Part shown: one piece after another, positions 47,932 through 56,588 of the stretch | Layout of the letters: every line of letters starts with the position of its first letter | Numbering within the stretch: position 1 is the first letter of the stretch | Origin: Lachnospiraceae bacterium MA2020 | GTDB taxonomy: Bacteria; Bacillota; Clostridia; Lachnospirales; Lachnospiraceae | Length of the DNA: 59,226 nt | Direction of reading: 5' to 3' | Assembly: GCA_000746015.1 (NCBI GenBank) | Contig: JQKK01000023.1 | Location: 1-59,226 of the forward strand | The notes under the pieces: model-generated | Told to the model about the DNA's origin: nothing | The model's input: the letters and a program-made list of their open reading frames with translations, nothing else | The model's database searches: none | Translations under genes and position numbers: made by a program

Positions 47932-47985
47932 TTGACAATAATCCGAAATCGGACTATCATATCAATAGTCTGATTTCGGATTATT
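47932..47985 (+). promoter_or_regulatory. marR-MATE promoter with long inverted-repeat operator
   Basis: TTGACA (47932-47937), 17 bp, TATCAT (47955-47960). Arms of 21 bp at 47937-47957 and 47965-47985 match with one mismatch around a 7-base loop; each contains a smaller near-palindrome TCCGAAATCGGA or TCTGATTTCGGA. It fits a MarR dimer-of-dimers site placed over the promoter. Confidence 0.88.
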
Positions 47986-48003
47986 TTATGTTGGAGGAAA
48001 AAA

Positions 48004-48441
48004 ATGCTAAATGAAAATAATGATAATCTAGCCAAATTTATAAATCTGGACAAGGAACTGGGCAGCATTTATCAGAGGCAATCCAAGAAGTTTGAGCTAT
48101 CAGAGTCAACAATTGCAATCCTGTATGCTATAAGAACATCAGAAACCGGAGTTACCCAGAAGGAGATAATTGAAGAATTTCTTTTACCTAAACAGACTGT
48201 GAATTCAGCTATGAAAAAGCTTCTTGAAGAAGGAAAGGTTTTTGTTTCAGAGAAGAATGGGCGTGAAAAGAAATTTCTTTTGACCAAAGAGGGAATACAG
48301 ATGGCAGCAAAAAGTGCAGATCTTATTCTTGAAGCTGAGAGAAAGGCGTTTTTCTCGTTTACGGATAAAGAACAGGAAACAATTATAGAACTTCTAGAAA
48401 AGTACAACAAAAGGCTTGACGATGAAATGAATAAATTTTGA
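48004..48441 (+). CDS. MarR-family transcriptional regulator
   Basis: A 145-aa winged-helix regulator with recognition segment L-P-K-Q-T-V-N-S-A-M-K-K-L, wing E-K-N-G-R-E-K-K and long dimerisation helices at both ends. TTGGAGG precedes the ATG. It is cotranscribed with a MATE efflux gene whose start lies 9 bp on, so it most likely represses that pump until a ligand (drug, phenolic or metabolite) releases it from the inverted-repeat operator upstream. Confidence 0.93.
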   Translation: MLNENNDNLAKFINLDKELGSIYQRQSKKFELSESTIAILYAIRTSETGVTQKEIIEEFLLPKQTVNSAMKKLLEEGKVFVSEKNGREKKFLLTKEGIQMAAKSADLILEAERKAFFSFTDKEQETIIELLEKYNKRLDDEMNKF

Positions 48442-48449
48442 GGTTATAC

Positions 48450-49808
48450 ATGTTTTTAAGAAAGGAAAAAGATGTGATCCAGCTTTCGGATCATTTTGAT
48501 TATAAAAGATTATTAAGATACTGTTTTCCATCAATGACAATGGTGGTGTTCACATCAATTTATGGAGTTGTGGACGGCCTGTTTGTATCAAATTTTGCAG
48601 GGAAGAATGCGTTCGCAGCAATAAACATAATAATGCCTGCACTTATGATATTGGGAGCCCTTGGGCTTATGTTTGGAGCAGGTGGAACTGCCCTTGTGGC
48701 TAAGACACTTGGTGAAAAGAAAAATGACCTCGCCAATAAATATTTCTCAATGATGATTGAGGTTGCCATGATTCTTGGAACATTTTCTATGGTTGTAGGA
48801 TTTATCTTTTTACCGCAGATAGTGGATCTTCTAGGTGCATCTAAGGTAATAAGAGGTGATGCAGTTCTCTATGGACGCATTGTACTGATATTTACTGTTG
48901 CAGCAGATTTACAGTATGTTTTCCAGAGTTTTATGACTGCGGCGGAGAAACCCAAACTTGGACTTATTATAACTGTGGCTGCAGGTATTACAAATATGGT
49001 TCTTGATGCGCTGCTTGTTGGCGCATTTAAATGGGGTGTAGCAGGGGCTGCCATAGCAACCGGAATCAGCCAGATAGTAGGAGGATTTCTCCCACTTATT
49101 TACTTTTCAAGAGAAAACACCAGTCTTTTGAGGTTTTCTTTTACCAGAATAGATATGAATGTTGTAGGAAAAGCGGCATTTAACGGCATGTCAGAACTTA
49201 TGGCAAATATAGCATCTTCTCTTGTCAGCATGGTCTATAACAAGCAACTCATGACATATGCGCAGGAAAATGGCGTAGCAGCGTATGGAGTAGTCATGTA
49301 TGTGCAGTTCGTGTTCCTTGGCATGCTGTTTGGATATACATTTGGATCATCTCCTATAATCAGCTATCATTATGGTGCAGGAAATACTAAGGAACTCAAC
49401 AACCTGATGAAGAGAAGTTTTACACTGGAATATGCAGGTGGAATTCTAATGTTTGTTATTGCGCAAGTACTTGCCAGACCAATAGCCAGCATCTTTGTAG
49501 GATATGATGCACAGCTGACGGATATGACAGTAGGTGCCTTCAGGATATTCCTGTTTGCATTTATATTGGCTGGAGGAAATATATTTGCATCATCATTTTT
49601 TACAGCGCTTAATAATGGTCCGATTTCTGCCGTGATCTCATTTATGAGAACTCTGGTGTTTGAAATGTTGTCAGTAATCCTGCTTCCGATGATATTTGGA
49701 GTTAGGGGAATATGGGGAGCTGTTGCAGTCGCGGAAGTGGCATCCTTTATATTATCGTGGGGGTTCCTTATAACTCAGAATAAGAAATATCATTATCTTA
49801 ATATGTGA
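48450..49808 (+). CDS. MATE family efflux transporter
   Basis: A 452-aa antiporter with twelve membrane helices in two MatE repeats (Y-C-F-P-S-M-T-M near the start; second half beginning KAAFNGMSELMANIASS). It exports cationic drugs or metabolites using Na+ or H+. The sequence resembles the multidrug DinF/NorM-type proteins of Clostridia. I start at the ATG at 48450, seven bases after GAGG; the frame reaches back to 48438. Second gene of the marR operon. Confidence 0.93.
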   Translation: MFLRKEKDVIQLSDHFDYKRLLRYCFPSMTMVVFTSIYGVVDGLFVSNFAGKNAFAAINIIMPALMILGALGLMFGAGGTALVAKTLGEKKNDLANKYFSMMIEVAMILGTFSMVVGFIFLPQIVDLLGASKVIRGDAVLYGRIVLIFTVAADLQYVFQSFMTAAEKPKLGLIITVAAGITNMVLDALLVGAFKWGVAGAAIATGISQIVGGFLPLIYFSRENTSLLRFSFTRIDMNVVGKAAFNGMSELMANIASSLVSMVYNKQLMTYAQENGVAAYGVVMYVQFVFLGMLFGYTFGSSPIISYHYGAGNTKELNNLMKRSFTLEYAGGILMFVIAQVLARPIASIFVGYDAQLTDMTVGAFRIFLFAFILAGGNIFASSFFTALNNGPISAVISFMRTLVFEMLSVILLPMIFGVRGIWGAVAVAEVASFILSWGFLITQNKKYHYLNM

Positions 49809-49812
49809 TGTA

Positions 49813-49884
49813 TATGTCTTCAATAAAAGACATAGCAAAAGAGCTTTCAGTATCTGAAAGTAAGGTGGAGATGAGGCTAAATTG
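49813..49884 (+). pseudogene. Possible remnant of a sigma-factor or HTH gene
   Basis: A 23-codon frame, MSSIKDIAKELSVSESKVEM then RLN and stop, looks like a region-4/HTH helix pair (I-A-x-x-L-x-V-S-E-S-K-V). It has no ribosome binding site and follows the MATE stop directly. It may be the scar of a lost ECF sigma factor gene. The similarity is short. Confidence 0.3.
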
Positions 49885-49886
49885 AA

Positions 49887-50546
49887 ATGAAAATTGATAA
49901 CAAAACAGTAACCATATATGGTAAAGAAAATAATGGATCCCCTTTGATAATATTAAACACTTTCAATGGAAATGGATCTTCAGTTTATAAACAACTGTGC
50001 AATATCGTTGATAAACCATTTACGCTGGCTGTAATTGGAGATATAAAATGGGACTTGGAAATGACTCCGTGGGAAGCACCGCCAGCATTTAAGGGTGAAA
50101 CACCGTATCTTGGCGGTGCAGATACTTATATAGAAAAACTTGAAAAAATATTTATTCCTAAAATACTTAATGAACTTAGTATTAAACCTGAATATCTGGC
50201 TATAGCTGGATATTCGCTTGGAGGGTTGTTTGCTATCTATAGCATGTATAAAACTGATATGTTCAGCAGAGCAGCCAGTGCATCAGGTTCTATGTGGTTT
50301 CCGGGATTTGCTGATTTTATAGAAAATAATGAACCTGTAAGAATGCCAGATAGACTTTATTTTTCATTAGGCGATAAAGAATCAAAAACTAAAAATGAAT
50401 TTCTTAAATCAGTAGATGAAAACACCATCAGGATAGTGGAATACTTTAGGAGAATAGGTATAGAAACTGCCTATGAAAGCAATCCCGGTAATCATTTTAA
50501 GGATGCAGACTTGAGGATGGCTAAAGCCATAGCAGGTATCCTCTGA
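49887..50546 (+). CDS. Alpha/beta hydrolase, putative esterase
   Basis: A 219-aa cytosolic esterase of the esterase-D/Fes-like group: nucleophile elbow A-G-Y-S-L-G-G-L-F-A-I-Y, oxyanion region L-N-T-F-N-G-N-G, C-terminal acid near G-D-K-E-S and the His in N-P-G-N-H-F-K-D. Relatives include siderophore esterases and S-formylglutathione hydrolase-like enzymes; the substrate is not determined. GGTGGAGATGAGG lies upstream. The 258 bp up to the next convergent gene show only fragments of coding-like sequence (about 50640-50700). Confidence 0.82.
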   Translation: MKIDNKTVTIYGKENNGSPLIILNTFNGNGSSVYKQLCNIVDKPFTLAVIGDIKWDLEMTPWEAPPAFKGETPYLGGADTYIEKLEKIFIPKILNELSIKPEYLAIAGYSLGGLFAIYSMYKTDMFSRAASASGSMWFPGFADFIENNEPVRMPDRLYFSLGDKESKTKNEFLKSVDENTIRIVEYFRRIGIETAYESNPGNHFKDADLRMAKAIAGIL

Positions 50547-50745
50547 ATTTTGAATATTTTTGTTTTCATGTGACCTTCTGGTTACTTTTTCTGTGTATAT
50601 AGATGAAAAGAAAAAAAATCTGTAATATTCAGAAAAATGGAGGATATTGAAGGAAATGCTACTATTCAGGAGTTTTCTGACATAGAGCTTGGATGGAATT
50701 AAATGTCAGGTCATGGAGAATATAAAATGCTGGATGCTAGGACAA

Positions 50746-50786
50746 AAGAAAGCCTCATCAGTCTTACGACTTCTGGGGCTTTCTGG
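50746..50786 (-). terminator. Terminator of the CMD-cupin gene
   Basis: On the minus strand AGAAAGCCCCAGAAGTC and GACT..GGCTTTCT pair imperfectly, followed by TTTTG. Confidence 0.6.
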
Positions 50787-50803
50787 TTGCTTAGTTTCTG
50801 GAT

Positions 50804-51541
50804 TTAATCTATTACTGCCTCGAGCCATTCAGTTGAGGCTTCTTCTCCTTGGATTTCTATTGCCAAGTGTGAAAACCATGAATCTTCTGCCGCTCCGTGC
50901 CAATGTTTCACGTTTGCTGGAATATTGATTACCTTACCCGGAGTCATTTCAACTGCATCTTTACCATCTTCCTGATAAAAACCTCTTCCTCCGACACAGA
51001 TCAGCATCTGACCACCACCTGATTTTGCATGATGGATATGCCAATGATTTCTGCAACCAGGTTCAAAAGTAACATTATGGATAGCGATCTGCTCCTCAGA
51101 GACTGATGCAAGATAACTCTGTCCTTCAAAATACTTAGCATATGCATCATTAGGCGCTCCAATAGGGAAAAATATCGTGTTCTGATACTTGTCCTTATCA
51201 GTTAATTCCTCGATTTTCTCAGAATATACTTCTTTTGCAAGATTAAATACCGCCCATGCTTTTGGCCAGCCCGCATAAAAAGCCACATGTGTGATAATCG
51301 CAGCCATCTCTTTCTGTGTAACACCATGATTTTTGGCATTTTGAATGTGATATTTTAAGCTACTGTCTGTAATACCCTGTGACATCAATGCCACAACAGT
51401 GATGATGCTTCTGGTCTTTACATCAATATCCTGATTATTCCAGTTTTCACCAAAAAGAACATCGTCGTTAAAGTGTGCAAACTCAGGAGCAAACTCACCA
51501 AGCTGCTGTCTCCCCGCTGTTTGAACTATTTTTTCTTCCAT
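50804..51541 (-). CDS. Carboxymuconolactone decarboxylase-like/cupin fusion
   Basis: A 245-aa fusion. Residues about 15-115 form an AhpD/CMD-like helical domain (TRSIITVVALMSQG, H-I-Q-N-A-K-N-H-G-V-T-Q-K-E) without the AhpD C-x-x-C pair. Residues about 145-235 form a cupin with metal-ligand pattern H-W-H-I-H-H ... Q-M-L ... H-W-H-G. The combination is common in Firmicutes redox or aldehyde-response clusters. AGAGGTCT precedes the ATG. It is the downstream neighbour of a DXS-like gene on the same strand. Confidence 0.88.
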   Translation of the reverse strand: MEEKIVQTAGRQQLGEFAPEFAHFNDDVLFGENWNNQDIDVKTRSIITVVALMSQGITDSSLKYHIQNAKNHGVTQKEMAAIITHVAFYAGWPKAWAVFNLAKEVYSEKIEELTDKDKYQNTIFFPIGAPNDAYAKYFEGQSYLASVSEEQIAIHNVTFEPGCRNHWHIHHAKSGGGQMLICVGGRGFYQEDGKDAVEMTPGKVINIPANVKHWHGAAEDSWFSHLAIEIQGEEASTEWLEAVID

Positions 51542-51570
51542 ATTATAAAAGACCTCTCCATTTTAAATTA

Positions 51571-53331
51571 TTAATCAAGTATTTCTTTAATATCTGCAAG
51601 AATCTGCTCAGTTGTCATACCGACTTTTTTCAACAATTCTTCCGGATTGTAACGGTCATAGAATTCCTTATTCAGTCCGTAATTCTTTACTTTCATGCCA
51701 GTAGGACCATAGTAGGAAGCAATCTTTTCACCAAAACCGCCGCTCAGTATTCCGTCTTCTAAAGTTATAACAAGATTATGGTTTGCTTTAAGCTCATCAA
51801 GAACCTCTGCATCTATACCTGATGCAAATCTCGGATTTATAAGTGTTGGCGCAAATCCAAGATTTGCTTTGATACTGTCTGCAAGAGCTTCGCCTCTCTG
51901 ATAGAAGTCGCCAAGTGCAATTACAGCAACCTTTTCACCATTCTGCTCAATTTTGTAGCTGTTAATCTTATCAAAGCTCTTATCAGCGTCCCTATGGCTG
52001 ACCTGATTTCCCGGTATAAGTATCATGACAGGATGCTCTTTCTGATCTACAGACCAGGAAAGCATATTTTTATACTCTTCTGCACTTGTCGGTGCAAGCA
52101 CTATCAGGTTCGGAATATTAGTGAATGCTGCAAGTCCAAATATACCTAAATGTGTAACATCGGTAAGTCCATCAAAATTGCAGAAATTCATAACCATGGT
52201 TACCGGATTATTATTGATGCACAGATCCTGTGAAATCTGGTCATATGCACGCTGAATAAAGGTCATATTTGTGAAAACAAGCGGCTTTGCACCATTCTTT
52301 GCAGCTCCTGAAGCAATTGCTACAGCTGCCTCTTCAGCTATTCCGACATCCATATACTGTGAACCAAGCTTTTCGCGATTTTCCTTTGAAAGTCCTATTG
52401 CTCCCGGCATTGAAGGTGTAATTACCACAAAATCCTTGTCCTGCTCTGCTTTTTCCATTATATAATTGACAGTCATTCCAAGATAATTCTCTCCATCGCC
52501 AAATGAAACTGTAGGTGCTCCACTCTCACGATCAAAAGGAAGTGTCCAGTGCCATGATTCTTTATCCTTTTCAGCAAGTGCATAGCCTTTACCCTTCTGA
52601 GTATGCACATGAACTACTATTGGATGATCAATATTCTTTATCTTTTCAAATAAAGAAATCATAGATTGAATATCATTTCCATTTTCCTCATATATATAGT
52701 CAAGCCCATACGCTCTGAAAAGATTATTTGCAGATTCACCCTTTGTTTCTCTGAGCTCTGCGAGATTCTTGTATATTCCGCCATGGGTCTCGGCAATAGC
52801 CATTTCATTATCATTTACAATGATTATAAAATTAGAATTCATTTCACCGGCAACATTCAATGCCTCCATCGCCTCGCCGCCTGAGAGAGAACCGTCTCCG
52901 ATAATTGCAATTATGTTCTCGGTGTCTCCTTTGAGGTCGCGTGCCTTTGCAAGACCAGCAGCAAGAGCTATTGAAGTAGAAGTATGACCAACATTAAAGA
53001 AATCATGCTCACTTTCATCAGGATTGGTATAGCCTGAATCTTCCGAAAATTTTTCATCATTAATATATCCATCACGTCTGCCTGTGAGAAGCTTATGCGG
53101 ATAGCTCTGGTGTGAAACATCAAACACAAACTTGTCTTTAGGGGAATTAAAGACATAGTGAAGTGCTATTGTTGCTTCAACCATACCAAAGTTTGGTCCG
53201 AAATGTCCGCCTATCTTTGTAAGCCTGTTGAAAAGGGCTTCTCTCATTTCTGTTGCAAGTATATCAAGTTCATCATTATTCAATTCTTTAACATCTTCAG
53301 GGGAATTAATTTTTCTTAAAATCTCGTACAT
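51571..53331 (-). CDS. DXS-like thiamine diphosphate enzyme (divergent)
   Basis: A 586-aa transketolase-type enzyme resembling 1-deoxy-D-xylulose-5-phosphate synthase. The TPP motif G-D-G-S-L-S-G-G-E-A-M-E-A-L-N ... N-D-N-E is present, as are G-G-H-F-G-P-N-F-G and Y-P-H-K-L-L-T-G-R. Deviations from DXS include D-V-S-H-Q-S-Y (for D-V-G-H-Q-A-Y), a shortened internal region and length below the usual 620. I infer a paralogue with changed substrate rather than the housekeeping DXS. GGAAGG precedes the ATG. It sits in a cluster of redox-detoxification genes. Confidence 0.85.
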   Translation of the reverse strand: MYEILRKINSPEDVKELNNDELDILATEMREALFNRLTKIGGHFGPNFGMVEATIALHYVFNSPKDKFVFDVSHQSYPHKLLTGRRDGYINDEKFSEDSGYTNPDESEHDFFNVGHTSTSIALAAGLAKARDLKGDTENIIAIIGDGSLSGGEAMEALNVAGEMNSNFIIIVNDNEMAIAETHGGIYKNLAELRETKGESANNLFRAYGLDYIYEENGNDIQSMISLFEKIKNIDHPIVVHVHTQKGKGYALAEKDKESWHWTLPFDRESGAPTVSFGDGENYLGMTVNYIMEKAEQDKDFVVITPSMPGAIGLSKENREKLGSQYMDVGIAEEAAVAIASGAAKNGAKPLVFTNMTFIQRAYDQISQDLCINNNPVTMVMNFCNFDGLTDVTHLGIFGLAAFTNIPNLIVLAPTSAEEYKNMLSWSVDQKEHPVMILIPGNQVSHRDADKSFDKINSYKIEQNGEKVAVIALGDFYQRGEALADSIKANLGFAPTLINPRFASGIDAEVLDELKANHNLVITLEDGILSGGFGEKIASYYGPTGMKVKNYGLNKEFYDRYNPEELLKKVGMTTEQILADIKEILD

Positions 53332-53496
53332 TCTTTACCTTCCGTCCATATACCGGGGATTTCAATATGATATTGTCATGTCCTCGACTGTGTAGCTTTA
53401 ATTTTACATATTCAAAAACGTTTCTGATGATTAAATGCTACACCCTTGAGTTAACTCCATGTCAATAGGATTCTTCATTTTTTCACTTTTATATGC
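53332..53496. other. Intergenic region with long-range inverted repeat
   Basis: GTGTAGCTTTAAT (53390-53402) and ATTAAATGCTACAC (53430-53443) are complementary except for one bulge, separated by 27 bp. They could be two operator half-sites or an mRNA stem upstream of the DXS-like gene. Confidence 0.4.
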
Positions 53497-53826
53497 CTAT
53501 TTTCTTATAAAATCTGCATCCTTATCCGGCATGGAATCATCTGAAATATATCTTTCCACTGTCATATGAAGATCATATTTTTCCCGAAGTTCCATGATGG
53601 TCTTCATCATAGGAGATGCATGGTGTACATCAATTGACTCCTGATCTTTCCAACTGTCAATTAAAAGAATTGTTTCAGGATCATCAATAGACTGATAGTA
53701 TTCATATCTCAGGTTTCCTGATTCGTTTCTTATAGCTTTAACCGTTCCACTGCTGATCATTTCATCAACAAACTTTTTTGCTGATCCATTCTCGCCTTTA
53801 TACCGAAGATTAACTGTAATGCTCAT
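53497..53826 (-). CDS. ABM-domain putative quinol monooxygenase
   Basis: A 109-aa protein with the dimeric alpha/beta-barrel (ABM) pattern: I-T-V-N-L-R-Y at the start, then R-Y-E-Y-Y-Q-S-I-D-D-P-E-T-I-L-L-I-D-S-W-K-D-Q-E and H-H-A-S-P-M-M as in YgiN-type monooxygenases. These enzymes oxidise quinols or degrade small aromatics without cofactor. AAGGAGAAA precedes the ATG. The neighbours are flavin reductases, in line with quinone or electrophile stress. Confidence 0.9.
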   Translation of the reverse strand: MSITVNLRYKGENGSAKKFVDEMISSGTVKAIRNESGNLRYEYYQSIDDPETILLIDSWKDQESIDVHHASPMMKTIMELREKYDLHMTVERYISDDSMPDKDADFIRK

Positions 53827-53835
53827 TTTTTCTCC

Positions 53836-54136
53836 TTATACATTCTTCCCTGCTTCATAAGCTTCGGTCATAGCTTTTGTGCCTATAACCTCGCCCTTTT
53901 GCCATACACCCTCGCCCCATATGATTCCCTTAATGTCATTTCCAAGGTTTTTAAAGCCCCCTTCCAAGTTCATATGCATCCTTTGGATATCTGCTCCTTG
54001 CAGTCATACCTGGTGTTCCACATCCTCTTCCAAGCACCATTCCCATGTCATCAAAATTTATATATCTGACAAGTGTCTTATAATGTGCCTCCAGCGCATC
54101 AAAAGTCCAGTCATCTGCGTTCCAGGCAACTGTCAA
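53836..54136 (-). pseudogene. Broken NADPH-dependent FMN reductase/flavodoxin-family gene
   Basis: Only the C-terminal third of an FMN-reductase-like protein remains (WTFDALEAHYKTLVRYINF, then GMVLGRGCGTPGM). The frame stops after Y-E-L-G-R-G-L, but reading on after removal of one G from a run of five at about 53960 gives K-N-L-G-N-D-I-K-G-I-I-W-G-E-G-V-W-Q-K-G and a natural end at 53836. The flavin-binding N-terminus is missing, replaced by the terminator of the upstream gene. So it is truncated and frameshifted. Confidence 0.8.
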
Positions 54137-54149
54137 AAGAGCTGATTTT

Positions 54150-54178
54150 AAATGCCTGCGGTCGGGCCGCAGACTTAT
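54150..54178 (-). terminator. Terminator of the flavin reductase gene
   Basis: On the minus strand TCTGCGG-CCCGA-CCGCAGGC forms a 7-bp GC-rich stem followed by ATTTAAAA. Confidence 0.55.
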
Positions 54179-54186
54179 ACAGCTGG

Positions 54187-54729
54187 TTACTTATTCATCT
54201 TAGCGCAGTCTCCGACCTTATTCCCTGTTACGAAGTACTCATAGGTAGGAAACTCAAAAAGCACAGGCTTAAACACATGGTAATCAATCTTGCCGGCTTC
54301 ATTTAATACAGACTCATCTGCATATGTGGCAAGAATCTTTCCTATGAAATTATCAAAATTCTCAAGCTCATAGTTATAATCCATTTCACATTCAATAGAA
54401 ACTTTTGCATCATCAATAATAGGTGCACCATTCTCACCTACTGTAAATTTGAAAGCGTCAGACTTATCTTCCTTGTTCCCTGAAATCACGCCCATTCTGT
54501 CAGCTTCCTTAAGCCATGACTCATCAACTACATTTACAGAAAACATTTTATTTTCACGGATTCCCTTGTTTGTGTAGTGCGCCTGCACCATGGAAACCAT
54601 AAGATGGCTGTGTGCTACTGTTCCTGCGTGTGCCACCAATGTCCAATTAGGTTTTCCATCTACCATTGCTCCAACTACGATTACAGGTGCCGGATATAAT
54701 GCAAGTGTTGCTCCAATATTTTTCTTCAT
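54187..54729 (-). CDS. Flavin reductase-like FMN-binding split-barrel protein
   Basis: A 180-aa protein of the flavoredoxin/FlaRed group: early Y-P-A-P-V-I-V-V-G-A-M-V-D-G-K-P-N-W-T, central H-A-G-T-V and Y-T-N-K-G-I-R-E-N-K-M-F-S-V-N-V, the usual FMN phosphate contacts. It transfers electrons between flavin and ferredoxin- or NAD(P)H-type partners. The start is the ATG at 54729 after AAGGAATT; the longer frame has no site. It follows the TetR gene on the same strand with 68 bp between. Confidence 0.9.
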   Translation of the reverse strand: MKKNIGATLALYPAPVIVVGAMVDGKPNWTLVAHAGTVAHSHLMVSMVQAHYTNKGIRENKMFSVNVVDESWLKEADRMGVISGNKEDKSDAFKFTVGENGAPIIDDAKVSIECEMDYNYELENFDNFIGKILATYADESVLNEAGKIDYHVFKPVLFEFPTYEYFVTGNKVGDCAKMNK

Positions 54730-54797
54730 TTTTAAATTCCTTCTTTTAATCAAACTTTGCAAGCTTCACTAAACTCGAAAAAACTCGCTAAGTTGCT

Positions 54798-55415
54798 CTA
54801 CTCAAAAATCAGTTTCAGAAACTGATAGGTCATTTCATAGATAGTTACATCAACATGAGAGAGTTTAACCTCGTCCATTGCTGATATCTGCTTCTCTGTT
54901 GGATATGAATAGGGATAAATTCCATACATGTAAGGGAAAAAAGCATATCTTATCTGTTCACTTTTCTCATCTGTGATCTTTAGATGCTTTTTCAGGCATT
55001 CATCAAAAAGCTCAATAGTTTCCTTGAAAGCTCGCTTATAATCCACAAGCAATTCATACCTGCTGTTCTCCTCTATCTCGTAGAGGTTCATTGCTGAGAT
55101 TTTAAGAAGTGTCTTTCTCTCTTCCATGGTTTTCGCAATTGCTCTAGCCAGGGCATCCTTATCCATATCCGTATTTCTTTTAATAATGCTTCTTAAGGCA
55201 TCATTCCATTTCATATATTCACGGGTCAGAAGACCTAAAAAGATTTCTTCCTTAGTCTGAAAATAATTGTAAATAGAAGGTCTGGAAAAGCTGGTTTCAG
55301 TGCTTATGTTCTTAATAGTGATACTGTGAAAGCCCATTGTTTCATAAAGCTTTTCACAAGCATCCATAATTTCCTCTCTTCTTCTGTCAATTGTCTCTTT
55401 AAGTTCTACTGCCAT
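54798..55415 (-). CDS. TetR-family transcriptional regulator
   Basis: A 205-aa repressor with N-terminal helix-turn-helix (FHSITIKNISTETSFSRPS, then IYNYFQTKEEIF) and an all-helical ligand domain. I choose the ATG at 55415 after AAGGAG; the in-frame extension to 55472 would include the operator. The 15-bp palindrome TTGACATTGAGTCAA stands upstream and two related ones stand before the aldo/keto reductase gene, so the regulator likely controls itself and that gene. Confidence 0.9.
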   Translation of the reverse strand: MAVELKETIDRRREEIMDACEKLYETMGFHSITIKNISTETSFSRPSIYNYFQTKEEIFLGLLTREYMKWNDALRSIIKRNTDMDKDALARAIAKTMEERKTLLKISAMNLYEIEENSRYELLVDYKRAFKETIELFDECLKKHLKITDEKSEQIRYAFFPYMYGIYPYSYPTEKQISAMDEVKLSHVDVTIYEMTYQFLKLIFE

Positions 55416-55465
55416 TTTTAAACTCCTTAAAACCAAAGTGTATTTGTTAACATAGTAACACTCGG

Positions 55466-55480
55466 TTGACATTGAGTCAA
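55466..55480. promoter_or_regulatory. TetR operator 1
   Basis: TTGACATTGAGTCAA, palindromic apart from one position, between the aldo/keto reductase stop and the tetR start. Consensus with the two other copies: TTGACANNNTGTCAA. Confidence 0.75.
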
Positions 55481-55496
55481 TTTTAGAACAAAAAAA

Positions 55497-56435
55497 TTAT
55501 TCCATCTTCTTTTCCCACATACGGATGAGGTTAAGTTCAAGACTGTCTGCACATCTTTCAAGATCATCTATTTCATCATTTGTTAGACTTACATTGCATG
55601 CCTTAACTGCATCCTCAACGTGATTAACCTTTGTTACACCGATGATAGGAAGTGCTCCCTTTGTTATAGCCCATGCAACCGGAATCTGAGCAGGCGCAAC
55701 ACCGTATTTATCGGCAACTTCCTTAAGCTTTGCATTCATGATCTCAAGTTTATCAAGAACCGGATTATATGTTTCAGCTCTACCGGAACCTGCTGGCATT
55801 GGATTCTTAGTATCATATTTTCCAGAAAGAGCGCCCTGCTCAAGTACCATGTAAGCCCAGAACTGGATGCCATTCTCTTTGCAATAATCTACAATTCCGG
55901 AATCTTCTGACGATCTATTTAAAAGGCTATAGTGGTTCTGCACTGCGCCAAGCTTAAGTCCATGTTCACGAAGTATTCTGTCTGCCTCTTTAATCTCAGC
56001 AAGATTATGGTTAGAAACGCCGATGACCGGAACATTTTCTTTTCCTTCAAAATACTTAGCAACCTCTGTTATCCACTTTGGAGCATCGACAGGATTGTGT
56101 ACCCAGTAGATATCCATGTTATCGATTCCAAGCATTTCATATTCTGTCTTAAGCATATCCTCGACAGGAGTTACTGATGAGTAATCTGCACACTGAGGTG
56201 TAAATTTATCAGAAATGATATAGGAATCTCTTGGAAGCTCCTCTAGAAATGCCCCCAAGGTTTTCTCTGAAGTTCCCATTCCATATACATAAGCCGTATC
56301 CCAAAGGTTAAGCCCCGCCTTCATAGCAGCATCAAATATAGGTCTAAGAGCATCTTCGCTCCAATTATTTCCAAATGTGCCATCATTGCCCCATGCCCAG
56401 GCACCGAGTGCGATCTTTGGTAATGTCTTTGTCAT
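55497..56435 (-). CDS. Aldo/keto reductase
   Basis: A 312-aa NADPH-dependent oxidoreductase: A-L-G-A-W-A-W-G start, catalytic D-T-A-Y-V-Y-G (Asp, Tyr), lysine in I-S-D-K-F-T, histidine in Y-W-V-H-N-P and the C-terminal nucleotide segment P-I-I-G-V-T-K. It reduces aldehydes, quinones or sugars. GAAAGGAG precedes the ATG. Its promoter on the minus strand (TTGACA, 17 bp, TATGAT) overlaps one TetR operator and has another just downstream, so expression is probably induced by the TetR ligand. Confidence 0.93.
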   Translation of the reverse strand: MTKTLPKIALGAWAWGNDGTFGNNWSEDALRPIFDAAMKAGLNLWDTAYVYGMGTSEKTLGAFLEELPRDSYIISDKFTPQCADYSSVTPVEDMLKTEYEMLGIDNMDIYWVHNPVDAPKWITEVAKYFEGKENVPVIGVSNHNLAEIKEADRILREHGLKLGAVQNHYSLLNRSSEDSGIVDYCKENGIQFWAYMVLEQGALSGKYDTKNPMPAGSGRAETYNPVLDKLEIMNAKLKEVADKYGVAPAQIPVAWAITKGALPIIGVTKVNHVEDAVKACNVSLTNDEIDDLERCADSLELNLIRMWEKKME

Positions 56436-56451
56436 ATCCGACTCCTTTCTA

Positions 56452-56506
56452 TTGACATCGTGTCAGGTGATGCTTGAATCATAGCACTTGATTGACACAA
56501 TGTCAA
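56452..56506 (-). promoter_or_regulatory. Aldo/keto reductase promoter with two TetR operators
   Basis: TTGACACAATGTCAA (56492-56506) covers the -35 and TTGACATCGTGTCAG (56452-56466) the region after the start site. The minus-strand promoter is TTGACA (plus 56501-56506), 17 bp, TATGAT (plus 56478-56483). Confidence 0.85.
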
Positions 56507-56588
56507 CAGGTTTTAAAAAAAATTAGAAGCTATTTAAACAAAAGCCTTCTCTTAGAAAATATATATCCTAAGAAAAGGCTAATGTGAA

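Noticed and set aside
50689-50928. 79-aa ORF on the plus strand overlapping the CMD-cupin gene end
   Set aside because: It runs through the terminator and into the opposite coding region and has no binding site.
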